This document shows, in pieces, positions 52,049 to 60,588 of a stretch of 64,000 bases of DNA (position 1 is its first letter; every line of letters starts with the position of its first letter). Position numbers and translations under genes: made by a program. The stretch lies in contig JAFYCS010000048.1 in assembly GCA_017539565.1 (NCBI GenBank), positions 1 to 64,000 on the forward strand. Direction: 5' to 3'. The notes beneath the pieces are model-generated. The model was not told the origin of the DNA. It made no database searches and saw only the letters and a list, made by a program, of their open reading frames with translations. The stretch comes from Lachnospiraceae bacterium (lineage in GTDB: Bacteria > Bacillota > Clostridia > Lachnospirales > Lachnospiraceae).

Positions 52049-52066
52049 TCGGGAGGAAATTGAAAG

Positions 52067-52468
52067 ATGGCTAAGAAAGATAGTGTAAAATATTACGGAA
52101 CAGGCAGAAGGAAGAAATCCATTGCCAGAGTATTCTTAACTCCCGGTAAGGGCAAGATCACCATTAATAAGCGTGAGCTTGATGATTACTTTGGACTTGA
52201 GACCCTTAAGGTTATCGTAAAGCAGCCTCTGGTAGCTCTGGATGCAGAAGCTAAGTATGATGCTTACATCACCGTAAAGGGTGGCGGATTTACCGGACAG
52301 GCAGGTGCTGTTCGTCACGGTATCGCAAGAGCACTGGTACAGGCAGACGCAGAGAACCGTCCCGTTCTTAAGAAGGCAGGTTACTTAACACGTGATCCTC
52401 GTATGAAAGAGCGTAAGAAGTACGGCCTCAAGGCAGCGAGACGTGCGCCTCAGTTCAGCAAGAGATAA
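52067..52468 (+). CDS. rpsI: 30S ribosomal protein S9
   Basis: S9 contacts the P-site tRNA through its basic C-terminal tail. The 133-residue product shows [40 protein letters not shown] and the universally conserved ending [15 protein letters not shown] 52067 follows CGGGAGGAAATTGAAAG, 18 bp after rplM. A terminator follows at 52497. Confidence 0.98.
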   Translation: MAKKDSVKYYGTGRRKKSIARVFLTPGKGKITINKRELDDYFGLETLKVIVKQPLVALDAEAKYDAYITVKGGGFTGQAGAVRHGIARALVQADAENRPVLKKAGYLTRDPRMKERKKYGLKAARRAPQFSKR

Positions 52469-52496
52469 TTATTTTCAAGATTATTTACACATTTCA

Positions 52497-52527
52497 TCCC
52501 GGAGGCATCTGCTTCCGGGATTTCCGT
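52497..52527 (+). terminator. rplM-rpsI terminator
   Basis: TCCCGGA (52497-52503) pairs with TCCGGGA (52514-52520), followed by TTTCCGTTT. Confidence 0.7.
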
Positions 52528-52641
52528 TTCAATCTTATTTGACTGCAATTCGCGTTTTAAGCATATGCAGTTACTCAGGGTTTCATGGTCATATGACCAC
52601 TAACTCCTTTTTTTTAAATAAGCCAGAAGGCAGACCACGTT
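52528..52641. other. AT-rich spacer with degenerate repeat half-units and a palindrome
   Basis: No gene is visible. TTTGACTGCAA (52548) and TATGCAGTTAC (52564) resemble the GTGACTGCA and GCAGTCAC arms of the adjoining array, in the same inverted order. The palindrome TGGTCATATGACCA occupies 52586-52599 and a T8 run follows. Confidence 0.5.
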
Positions 52642-53036
52642 TAGTGACTGCAAAATAAGAAAGTTTCAGCGCAGTCACATATCTATCATTCCATTAGTGC
52701 CTGCAACTAACAAAAGAGCTGATGCAGTCACATATCTAACACTCCATTAGTGCCTGCAACTAACAAAAGAGCTGATGCAGTCACATATCTAACACTCCAT
52801 TAGTGCCTGCAACTAACGAAAGTGCTGATGCAGTCACATATCTAACACTCCATTAGTGCCTGCAACTAACGAAAGAGCCGCTGCAGTCACTTGCCTAACA
52901 CTCCATTAGTGCCTGCAACTAACAAAAGAGCTGATGCAGTCACACACCCACCCCACATTCAATGCCTGCAAAGTAAGAAAATGCCGATGCAGTCACATGT
53001 CTATCATTCTATTGGTGGCTGCAAATAACAAAAGTC
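52642..53036. repeat. 53-bp tandem repeat array, seven units
   Basis: GCAGTCAC occurs at 52671, 52724, 52777, 52830, 52883, 52936 and 52989, exactly 53 bp apart each time. A unit runs GCAGTCACATATCTAACACT then CCATTAGTGCCTGCAACTAA then CAAAAGAGCTGAT. Inner units are nearly identical and the first and last are divergent. Within a unit TGCAGTCAC and GTGCCTGCA (GTGACTGCA in the left flank) are inverted complements, with CTAA/TTAG between them, so each unit can form a hairpin. 53 bp is close to five helical turns. The array ends 41 bp before the nuclease gene. The whole unit repeats, so this is not a CRISPR array. Confidence 0.92.
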
Positions 53037-53077
53037 CTAATTTTTAATTATGAATCATATTTAAAGGAGGAAGTTTT

Positions 53078-53863
53078 ATGTATGGATTAAAGAAAATGCT
53101 GATTCAGGAGAAAAAACACCTGGAAGACGTTATTAATAAGGCGAAAGTAGAAGCAGAAACTTTTCCTGAGGGATATTTGCGTATTTCTGCGAATCAGGGA
53201 CGTATTAGATTTTATCATTGTACCAACGACAGGTATGGGATGTATATTCATAAGGATAATCTACAGTTAGCCAGGCAACTCGCGCAGAAGGCTTATCAAA
53301 AAACAGTGATGCAGAAAGCAGAATCGCGGCTTAAGCAGATATCTAAAATTCTTCGTGATTATGCAGATGATGAGATCGAGCAGATGTATCTTTCTTTGCA
53401 CGCAGAGAGACAGGTTTTGATCACGCCTGTAGAGCCTACAATGAAGCAGTTACTGGACTGCTGGACAAACGAGACATACAAAGGGAAAGAATTTCAGGAA
53501 GGAGCGATGGTGATCCTGTCTGAAAAGGGGGAAAGAGTGCGGTCAAAATCGGAGAAAATCCTGGCAGATTATTTTTTTAGAAATAATATTCCATACAAAT
53601 ACGAAAAACCATTGCTGCTCCAGGGGTATGGGACGGTGTATTCGGATTTTACGCTCTTTTCTCCCAAGCTTCGGAAAGAGATTTATTGGGAACATGAAGG
53701 ACGAATGGATGATCCTGTTTATGCAAGATCTGCCGTAAAAAAGATTTATGGTTATGAGCAGAATGGAATCTTTGAAGGGGAGCGGCTGATCCTTACGTAT
53801 GAGACGGAAGAAACAGTCATTAATACCCGGGACATTGAAAGAAAACTGGATAGGTTCTATTGA
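53078..53863 (+). CDS. PD-(D/E)XK-like nuclease, uncharacterised
   Basis: The 261-residue soluble protein has a helical N-terminal half (LKKMLIQEKKHLEDVINKAK; KAESRLKQISKILRDYADDE) and a C-terminal domain with the outline of a PD-(D/E)XK nuclease: Glu159 in RSKSEKILADYF, IPYKYEKPLLLQGYGTVYSD with Asp190, then KEIYWEHEGRMD with Glu205 and Glu207. The classical Lys is replaced by or near Glu, as in some relatives. ATG 53078 follows TTAAAGGAGGAAGTTTT. Composition is more AT-rich than the ribosomal genes to the left. It stands alone directly after the 53-bp repeat array, which could be its target, its regulatory region or simply an old insertion scar. No methylase or partner gene is adjacent. Confidence 0.6.
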   Translation: MYGLKKMLIQEKKHLEDVINKAKVEAETFPEGYLRISANQGRIRFYHCTNDRYGMYIHKDNLQLARQLAQKAYQKTVMQKAESRLKQISKILRDYADDEIEQMYLSLHAERQVLITPVEPTMKQLLDCWTNETYKGKEFQEGAMVILSEKGERVRSKSEKILADYFFRNNIPYKYEKPLLLQGYGTVYSDFTLFSPKLRKEIYWEHEGRMDDPVYARSAVKKIYGYEQNGIFEGERLILTYETEETVINTRDIERKLDRFY

Positions 53864-53990
53864 ACAACCTGTTATAAGCACCGCTGTTAAGGGGAAGAGT
53901 TGCATCGTTGTGGACTGTTTGATAGAATTTTTCCGGGGGTGATAAGGCTTTGGAATATGAATCTTTGATAACAGGGCAAGGGAGTTTAAA

Positions 53991-54830
53991 ATGAGAACCT
54001 TATATGTAACAGATCTTGATGGAACGCTTATGAAAAATGATATGACAGTTTCTGATGATTCAGTAAGGATCCTGAATCAGTTAATAGACCGTGGTGTCCT
54101 TATAACATATGCAACTGCCAGATCTTTTCACAGTGCATATGAAATTACAAAGGATATCCGGTTTAAGATTCCTGTCATAACCAGAAACGGAACTACCCTT
54201 GCAGATCAGATATCTGCAAAGGAAAAAGAAACTGCTTTTTTTGCGGCAGATATATTAAAGGAACTGAAAGGATTACTTCCGGTCATCAGCATCTGTGGTT
54301 TTACATCTGTGTATATTGATGGTGAAATGTATAAGATGTATCAGGGAGGAGAAAAGAGTAAAGAATTTCAAGGATATATAGATTATTATCAGTCTATTGG
54401 GGATAAACGCATGCGTATGGTTAATGATGCGGAAAAACAATTTGAGGGTAATATTTCTTATATAACCCTGATCAGCAGCAGAGAAGAACTTCTCCCGTAT
54501 TATGAAGCTGTAAAAGGATCTGACAAGTGGGAGACAGTATTTCAAAAGGATACTTACAGAGATGAATTCTGGCTGGAGATATGCCCAAAGGATTCTACAA
54601 AAGCAAAAGCAGTGATCAAGCTTAAAGAGAGACTTGGATGTGACAGACTTGTTGTATTTGGTGACTCCGTAAATGATCTGTCAATGTTTGAGGTCGCAGA
54701 TGAAGCGATAAGCGTATCGAATGCTAGACCGGAGACACTAAGCAGTGCAGATCGTATCATTGGCAGTAATGAAGAGGATGCTGTAGCTAATTATATTCAA
54801 AGGGTAGAAATTGGTGGCTCTGAAGATTAA
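53991..54830 (+). CDS. HAD-superfamily phosphatase, Cof/IIB type
   Basis: Motif I VTDLDGTLMKND (Asp8 nucleophile, Asp10), motif II TYATARS, motif III Lys in DSTKAKAVIKL and motif IV VVFGDSVNDLSMF are all present in 279 residues, with a Cof-type cap domain between about 85 and 185. Such cytoplasmic Mg-dependent enzymes dephosphorylate sugar phosphates, nucleotides or cofactors; the substrate cannot be read from sequence. ATG 53991 follows AAGGGAGTTTAAA. The 127 bp before it show no clear promoter. Confidence 0.88.
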   Translation: MRTLYVTDLDGTLMKNDMTVSDDSVRILNQLIDRGVLITYATARSFHSAYEITKDIRFKIPVITRNGTTLADQISAKEKETAFFAADILKELKGLLPVISICGFTSVYIDGEMYKMYQGGEKSKEFQGYIDYYQSIGDKRMRMVNDAEKQFEGNISYITLISSREELLPYYEAVKGSDKWETVFQKDTYRDEFWLEICPKDSTKAKAVIKLKERLGCDRLVVFGDSVNDLSMFEVADEAISVSNARPETLSSADRIIGSNEEDAVANYIQRVEIGGSED

Positions 54831-54959
54831 ATGGTCCATGTGGTTTTGCCGGCTAAACCATGTAGAGGATACAGCCATTGATCTTTAAACCACCGCTGAT
54901 AAATGATTTATATAAAACTGACAAAATGCAGATGATTGAAAAAAGGAGAAAACCATAGA

Positions 54960-55472
54960 ATGCTGCTTGCCCAAAACATAGAAACTCCAAGACTCGTTAT
55001 ACGATCGTGGAAAAAAACGGATACTGATTTTACGTTAGCACTTTGGGGAGACGGGGAAAACGGACAGTATATGTCCGATCCTGTCCGTGATGATCAAGAT
55101 GAAGAATATCTTAAAGCTGTTGATGAGATGGAAGATAATCCGGACGGGTATTACCTGACCGCTGTTCTGAAGGAGGATGGCAGTCCCGTAGGCACCTGCT
55201 GTGCATTCCCTGAAAACGGAAACTATGATATCGGCTATTGTATTTCCAGGGCACATTGGAAGGAAGGGCTTGGAACCGAAATGATCGGTGCCCTGATCAG
55301 TCTGATAAAAGCAGAAGGCGGGAAATCCGTAACCGGAGAGGTGGCAGATATGAATCTTGCATCGATAGCTCTTCTGCGCAAATTCGGATTTTCGGAAGAC
55401 AGGAAAAGCCGTTTTAAAAAATGGGGAAAAGAAATATACTTTGACGCTCATTACTATAAGCTGGATCTTTAG
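54960..55472 (+). CDS. GNAT-family N-acetyltransferase (RimJ/RimL-like)
   Basis: The opening ETPRLVIRSWKKTDTDFTLA is the RimJ/RimL-type start, and IGYCISRAHWKEGLGTEMIG and ASIALLRKFGFSED are the acetyl-CoA-binding motif A region and motif B. The protein uses acetyl-CoA to acetylate an amine, perhaps on a protein or small molecule. ATG 54960 is chosen, with AAAAGGAGAAAA upstream; the TTG at 54936 would place the site inside the gene. Length 170. Alone between HAD and LRR lipoprotein genes. Confidence 0.85.
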   Translation: MLLAQNIETPRLVIRSWKKTDTDFTLALWGDGENGQYMSDPVRDDQDEEYLKAVDEMEDNPDGYYLTAVLKEDGSPVGTCCAFPENGNYDIGYCISRAHWKEGLGTEMIGALISLIKAEGGKSVTGEVADMNLASIALLRKFGFSEDRKSRFKKWGKEIYFDAHYYKLDL

Positions 55473-55485
55473 CGGACGGGGGACG

Positions 55486-55583
55486 GACTTTATAACAAAA
55501 CGGTCCCGTATATGACATGGGGACTATCGGATGATCCGCCAGAACTATCTTTTGCTCCCCGGACAGTTTATAATAAGACCGTA
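55486..55583 (+). repeat. Imperfect direct repeat in the intergenic region
   Basis: GGACTTTATAACAAAACGGT (near 55492) and GGACAGTTTATAATAAGACC then GT (near 55561) share the order GGAC, TTTATAAYAA, AC.GT. No gene is present between 55473 and 55639. Confidence 0.45.
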
Positions 55584-55609
55584 AATCCTTCCTTACAACT
55601 ATTAATAAA

Positions 55610-55632
55610 AACCGGCAGCTTCAGTGCCGGTT
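55610..55632. promoter_or_regulatory. Hairpin abutting the LRR lipoprotein start
   Basis: AACCGGCA-GCTTCAG-TGCCGGTT, 8 bp perfect stem, ends 7 bases before ATG 55640. There is no T-run in the plus direction; on the minus strand it is followed by TTTTTATT. It may hide the initiation site or stop leftward transcripts. Confidence 0.5.
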
Positions 55633-55639
55633 GGGGTAT

Positions 55640-57559
55640 ATGATCAAGAGTATGAAGAAGAACAAAGCCGTCAAAATACTGATATCGATAATGGGGGTTA
55701 TGCTTATGTTCGGCCTTTTCGGTTGTACAAAAAACAATCTGCCCTTAAGCGGAAGCTGCGGGGATGATATGCAATGGGAATATGATAAGAAGAGCAAGAC
55801 ACTTACTATCACCGGCAGCGGGGAGATGGTCACTCCCGACCGCTGGATGTGGAGCAAGTATAAGATAAAAAAGCTGGTCATTTCCGAAGGGGTCACCTCC
55901 ATCGCAGCGGATGCATTCTATTCCAATCATGAGCTGAGCGGAGAACTGGTACTTCCCGAAAGCCTTAAGGAGATCGGGGAGTTCGCATTTTACAGATGTG
56001 ACGGGCTTACGGGAACTCTTAAGATTCCTGATAATGTTGAAAATGTCGGTAGCTATGCCTTTGTGCGGTGTGAAGGTTTTACCGGCCTGGAATTATCCGC
56101 ATCGTTAAAAACAATAGGCGAAGAGAGCTTTAAGGATATGACGGGCCTTAAAGGTACGCTTACGCTTCCGGATGGCCTTGAAACTGTGGGAAGATGTGCC
56201 TTTACGCGATGTGAAAATCTAAGAGGCGATCTGATAATCCCGGATTCTGTGACCAAAGTTGATTATTACAGCTTTGCGGAGTGCGGCTTTGACGGAGAAC
56301 TGCATATCTCCGAAGGCCTGACGGAGATCCCGGGCTGCTGTTTTTCCATGTGCGAATCCCTTAAGGGAGATGTTGAGATACCGGCCGGAGTCGTATCCAT
56401 AGGGGAAGGGGCATTCCGCGGTTGCGGTGCTGACGGAAGGCTGATACTTCACGAGGGGCTTGAGTCCATAGGGGAATTAGCCTTTTGTTCTGCTTCTAAG
56501 CTGACGGGAACTCTTGAATTGCCTGACAGTGTTGAATACATAGGTGAGTCTGCATTTGAATACGACGAATCCTTTACAGGGCTTAAGCTGCCCCAGGGGC
56601 TGCAGGCTATATGCTGCAATACCTTTGATCATTGTACGGGGATGGGTGGCGCATGTGTTCTGCCCTCTTCACTGATAATCATCGGCGACAAAGCGTTTGG
56701 CGGCACGGCATTCGGAGGCGTGATCGTATTTCCCGAGGGGCTCAGATCCATAGGAAGCTCAGCCTTTGCAGGCTGCAAAAACATCAGGGGGATCGCGGCA
56801 CTGCCTGATTCGCTGGAGCATATAAAGGCCGGAGCGTTCAGCGGATGCACATCACTTGGCGGGGATCTGGTCTTTAACGACAATATGAGCAGTATAGGAA
56901 AAAATGCTTTCAAAGATTGCACCGGTCTTACATCCGTTACCTTCGGAAAGGGGATGCAGAGTATAGGGCAGAATGCGTTCGCAGGATGTACGGCCTTAAA
57001 GAATGTCTGCTTTACGGGAGATAAAGCGGATTATTATGCGTCGGATGATGAGAAAGCATCCTTCCCGGGAGGCTGCACGGTGGATATCCCGCCTGCTGCA
57101 CGGGATCTGTGGAAAGTCTGGGAGCAGAAGAGTGTGCAGCAGTCACCGGAAGCGGACGGTGACAGTGACGGATCCGCAAAGGACCAGCCTTATTACTGGA
57201 CGCAGTCGCTTGAAGGCAGTGACTTCTATGGCAGTGCAGATCTGGCCGATGTAATGCTTAAGTTTGATTCCGGGATACTTAAAGTATACGTAAATGAAAG
57301 GCTTTTGGGGGAGTACGATTACTCGGCAGACAGGAATTCACAGGATCAGACTGTGGTTACAAACGGTTTCTTCTGCCGCGGAGGTCAGATAAAAGAGCTT
57401 AAGTTTGAACAGGGCTACCGATCGGACAGCAAGCTGGTAGCAGATATCATCCGCGAAGACAATAGTTCCGATGTAGTGGTTTTCCATACGGGATCGGAGG
57501 AAAAGCTGCATATAACCCTGCCGGCGGATGCAGGACACCCTGTGTTAGTATTTAAATAA
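55640..57559 (+). CDS. Lipoprotein with LRR_5 (BspA-like) repeats
   Basis: A lipoprotein signal peptide (KKNKAVKILISIMGVMLMFG) ends in the lipobox LFGC, so the mature protein is lipid-anchored outside the membrane. From about residue 60 to 470, LRR_5 repeats alternate strands and turns in a regular pattern: LPESLKEIGEFAFYRCDGLT, IPDNVENVGSYAFVRCEGFT, LPDGLETVGRCAFTRCENLR and so on. Such Treponema/BspA-type repeats are adhesion modules. A Ser/Asp-rich linker leads to a C-terminal domain of about 150 residues (YYWTQSLEGSDFYGSADLAD) that I do not recognise. ATG 55640 is used; ATG 55652 is possible. No strong ribosome binding site is visible. Confidence 0.85.
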   Translation: MIKSMKKNKAVKILISIMGVMLMFGLFGCTKNNLPLSGSCGDDMQWEYDKKSKTLTITGSGEMVTPDRWMWSKYKIKKLVISEGVTSIAADAFYSNHELSGELVLPESLKEIGEFAFYRCDGLTGTLKIPDNVENVGSYAFVRCEGFTGLELSASLKTIGEESFKDMTGLKGTLTLPDGLETVGRCAFTRCENLRGDLIIPDSVTKVDYYSFAECGFDGELHISEGLTEIPGCCFSMCESLKGDVEIPAGVVSIGEGAFRGCGADGRLILHEGLESIGELAFCSASKLTGTLELPDSVEYIGESAFEYDESFTGLKLPQGLQAICCNTFDHCTGMGGACVLPSSLIIIGDKAFGGTAFGGVIVFPEGLRSIGSSAFAGCKNIRGIAALPDSLEHIKAGAFSGCTSLGGDLVFNDNMSSIGKNAFKDCTGLTSVTFGKGMQSIGQNAFAGCTALKNVCFTGDKADYYASDDEKASFPGGCTVDIPPAARDLWKVWEQKSVQQSPEADGDSDGSAKDQPYYWTQSLEGSDFYGSADLADVMLKFDSGILKVYVNERLLGEYDYSADRNSQDQTVVTNGFFCRGGQIKELKFEQGYRSDSKLVADIIREDNSSDVVVFHTGSEEKLHITLPADAGHPVLVFK

Positions 57560-57585
57560 AACCTATAGTTTGTCGGGGATATTCA

Positions 57586-57614
57586 TTGACTCTGTCACGC
57601 AGAATTGGTAAAAT
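57586..57614 (+). promoter_or_regulatory. Promoter of the HD-GYP gene
   Basis: TTGACT (57586-57591), 17 bp, TAAAAT (57609-57614); start expected near 57621, which rules out the in-frame TTG at 57586 as start codon. Confidence 0.75.
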
Positions 57615-57645
57615 ATTACGATACAGAAGCTGTGTGGGGAGCGAG

Positions 57646-59721
57646 GTGCCTGATCGGGTGAAAGAAACGTCCGGCAAAAAAAATGCGGTTAATATAATCG
57701 GCATTATAGAGTATGTACTGCTATTGGCGTTTTATTTTTCGGCAACGGCGCTTACGTCCATGGTAGCGCGTGATCCGGGAACGGTGTCTGTTTTTGGCGG
57801 CGAAATGCGTATTTCGACGTTTACCGGAGTTCTGTCGTCTCTTGCAAATATCTGTCTGATCTTCCTTGTGGTGTTATTCGACAAGCTGGGATTTATCACG
57901 GCTCTCCTGATATTGATCGGGCAGTTCCCAATTCTGATGGTTACCATCCTGAAGGCCGGAAACTACGGATCGGTCCCCGGAGTGTTCAGTAATTTTTTTA
58001 CCATCATAGCTATCATCATCATCTACTCAAGAAACAAAAGCATAAAGAAATACCGGCAGACCGAGATAGATCACATTAAGGAGCAGCAGATGCTTTCACA
58101 GCGCCTGTTTGAACAGACGGCTACGGCCCTGGTAAATGCGGTGGATGCAAAGGATACCTATTCACACGGACATTCACTGCGTGTGGCAGAATACTCGGGG
58201 AAGATCGCCAGGAAGATGGGCAAGAGCGAGGATGAGATCGAAAAGATCTACTATGCGGCGCTGCTTCATGATGTTGGTAAGATAGGCATAGATGACAGCA
58301 TAATAAATAAAAACGGCCGGCTGACCCCGGAAGAATACGAGGTGATCAAACAGCATCCTGTAATGGGTTATCAGATACTCTCAAGCATAAGTGAGTATCC
58401 TTATCTGAGTATAGGTGCCCATTATCATCATGAACGTTACGATGGTAAGGGTTATCCCGAAGGCTTAAAAGGAGACGATATCCCCGAGATAGCGCGTATC
58501 ATCTCGGTAGCGGATTCCTATGATGCCATGACATCCACCAGAAGCTACAGGGAGACGCTCCCCCAGCCCCTGGTACGTGAGGAGATAGTCAAGGGTGCTG
58601 GCAGCCAGTTTGATCCCGAGATAGCCCGGATAATGCAGCGTATGATCGATGAGGATCTGGAATACAGATTGAGGGAACAGAGGGCAGTAAAGGAATTCGC
58701 CTGGAAGAGCGGGCTTGAGTGTACCGGCTTTAAAGAGACTGTGTCAGGCAGTGGTCTGATAACGCCAACAAGAATAAGGCTTACGCTTAAGGTGACTCCG
58801 GAAGAAGGGCAGAAGTCCGGGGCAGCCATGATACTTTTTGACGCCAGCGATGGTCAAGTTCATACCACCGAGAGAGCTATCGAGGAAATGTCCTATTTTG
58901 AATATGCTGTTGTGTGGCTCGATGGCAGGGTAGAGAATATCAATGCCAGGGAAATAGAGAGCCATGTATCCGAAAGTAAGAATAAGAAGCTTGCGGAAGA
59001 TGGCATTTATGCGCTGAGCGGTGTAAAATTCAAAGATCATGTAATGCTGACTATTGATGACGGAAAAAAGTATCGGGAAGTGGTGATCGCACTTCAGGAT
59101 GCGGCACGTTTCGTATACGGTTCGCTTTCCGGAGAACACTGCCTTATCAGCGATACCCACATGGAGAGAGACGATAAGCCGATAGATGCGGATGTTATCC
59201 CCCGCATAGCTCCGGAGATAAGCTATATAGACGGGCCCGAAGGTGATATCCCCAACTTGCAGGTGAATTTCTACAGGACGGAGAGTACTGACGGTATAGA
59301 AGTTAAAGACGGGATGAAATTAAGCTTCCATTCCATGAGCCTGCCTACCGCAAGGCTGGTATGGCACTGCCCTTATATCGTACTGTTCTATTCCGCAGAC
59401 GGTAAAGTAAATGGTAAAGACTATCATGAGTATGCGTTTATAAGGCTTGACGGCGAGTTCTGGGACGGAGCTGAAGGCGCTAAGAATGAGCTTGTTGTTA
59501 AGGATGACGAATTCGTCGGCTGGAACAGATGGAAGGAAGAGAATAAGAAAGGCATAGATTGCGTTGTGGAATTCGACTGCAAAGCAGATAGTATAGTCGT
59601 GTCATCTGTTAATCTGGGGCTCTATATCGAGAACACTACCGTATTCAGCAAAAACGCAGGTAAGATCTATGCGGCTCTTACGGGAGACCAGTGTGCCATC
59701 ACGGATATTCATGTAAAATAG
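57646..59721 (+). CDS. HD-GYP domain membrane protein (putative c-di-GMP phosphodiesterase)
   Basis: GTG 57646 follows GGGGAGCGA and lies just after the promoter. Four membrane helices (about 15-130) precede the HD-GYP domain: AVDAKDTYSHGHSLRVAEYS, LLHDVGKIGIDD (HD), HHERYDGKGYPEGLKGDDIP (HD-GYP) and IISVADSYDAMTS, with the metal ligands in place. HD-GYP proteins hydrolyse c-di-GMP to pGpG or GMP. The C-terminal 350 residues are an unusual addition: two similar beta-rich segments, each ending in the phrase LSGEHCLISDTHM or LTGDQCAITDIHV. They would be cytoplasmic if the topology is right. Length 691. Confidence 0.85.
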   Translation: MPDRVKETSGKKNAVNIIGIIEYVLLLAFYFSATALTSMVARDPGTVSVFGGEMRISTFTGVLSSLANICLIFLVVLFDKLGFITALLILIGQFPILMVTILKAGNYGSVPGVFSNFFTIIAIIIIYSRNKSIKKYRQTEIDHIKEQQMLSQRLFEQTATALVNAVDAKDTYSHGHSLRVAEYSGKIARKMGKSEDEIEKIYYAALLHDVGKIGIDDSIINKNGRLTPEEYEVIKQHPVMGYQILSSISEYPYLSIGAHYHHERYDGKGYPEGLKGDDIPEIARIISVADSYDAMTSTRSYRETLPQPLVREEIVKGAGSQFDPEIARIMQRMIDEDLEYRLREQRAVKEFAWKSGLECTGFKETVSGSGLITPTRIRLTLKVTPEEGQKSGAAMILFDASDGQVHTTERAIEEMSYFEYAVVWLDGRVENINAREIESHVSESKNKKLAEDGIYALSGVKFKDHVMLTIDDGKKYREVVIALQDAARFVYGSLSGEHCLISDTHMERDDKPIDADVIPRIAPEISYIDGPEGDIPNLQVNFYRTESTDGIEVKDGMKLSFHSMSLPTARLVWHCPYIVLFYSADGKVNGKDYHEYAFIRLDGEFWDGAEGAKNELVVKDDEFVGWNRWKEENKKGIDCVVEFDCKADSIVVSSVNLGLYIENTTVFSKNAGKIYAALTGDQCAITDIHVK

Positions 59722-59748
59722 AATCATCATATTGATCAGGAGGTTTTT

Positions 59749-60579
59749 ATGTCTGCACGTTTTATAGGAGACAGCTGCTGTGATTTTACTAAACTTGACA
59801 AAAGAAAGTATGATATTGTAAGCGTTCCCATGTCGATAATAATCGGCGGAGTGGAATATCAGGATGACGGATCCAGAACCCAGGCGGATTGGATCGAACT
59901 GGTAAAGAATGATGCGGATTATCCCCGTTCTGCCTGCCCTTCTCCCGATGCGTTCTACAAGGCATATAAGGAAGATGCAGATAACTATGTTATAACTCTG
60001 TCAAGCAAGCTGAGCGGTGTATACAACAGCGCCATGGTCGCTAAGGAGATGTTCCTTGAGGATCATGAGGATACCCGTATACATGTGTTTGATTCCCGGT
60101 CCGCTGCTGCCGGCGAGCATCTTATGTTCGAAAAAATCGCAGAGCTGGCAGATTCAGGTTTGCCGTTCGAAGATGTAGTGAAACAGGGAGAAGCCTTCAG
60201 GGATGATATGCGTACCATCTTTGTGCTGGATGATCTGGATACGTTTAAGAAAAACGGCCGTTTAAAGGGTATAAAGGCTGTGGTTGCTACTGCCATGAAC
60301 ATCAAGCCTGTCCTTGTGGGCGATGAGGGGGAAGTAAAGCAGATCGATCAGGGCATCGGTATGGAACGCGCGATCAACAGGATGCTGCGTCATATCGAAA
60401 AAATGGGCCTGGACCCCAAACGCAAGGTGCGTATTACCCAGTGTGACAGTAAGGAACTGTGTCTTAAGATCGCCAGAGTGCTTGCGGAACGCTTCGGCTT
60501 TGAGGATGTTAAGATATTAAACGCTAACGGTTTAAGCACCATATACGAGAATCCCGGCGGGGTAGTAATGGCTTTGTAA
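59749..60579 (+). CDS. DegV family fatty-acid-binding protein
   Basis: The 276-residue protein opens ARFIGDSCCDFTKLDKRKYD (D-S-x-x-D motif), with VPMSIIIGGVEYQDD, ITLSSKLSGVYNSAMVAKE and FVLDDLDTFKKNGRLKGIKA, the standard DegV fold markers. DegV/FakB proteins bind a fatty acid and, with FakA, present it for phosphorylation in phospholipid synthesis. No FakA kinase gene is adjacent. ATG 59749 follows ATCAGGAGGTTTTT. Confidence 0.92.
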   Translation: MSARFIGDSCCDFTKLDKRKYDIVSVPMSIIIGGVEYQDDGSRTQADWIELVKNDADYPRSACPSPDAFYKAYKEDADNYVITLSSKLSGVYNSAMVAKEMFLEDHEDTRIHVFDSRSAAAGEHLMFEKIAELADSGLPFEDVVKQGEAFRDDMRTIFVLDDLDTFKKNGRLKGIKAVVATAMNIKPVLVGDEGEVKQIDQGIGMERAINRMLRHIEKMGLDPKRKVRITQCDSKELCLKIARVLAERFGFEDVKILNANGLSTIYENPGGVVMAL

Positions 60580-60588
60580 GGTGCATTG

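Noticed and set aside
52642-53036. CRISPR array
   Set aside because: The complete 53-bp unit is repeated, including the part that would be the spacer, and no cas gene is nearby.
57586-57645. TTG start for the HD-GYP protein
   Set aside because: The codon is part of the -35 hexamer of a good promoter, and GTG 57646 has a GGGGAG site at proper distance.
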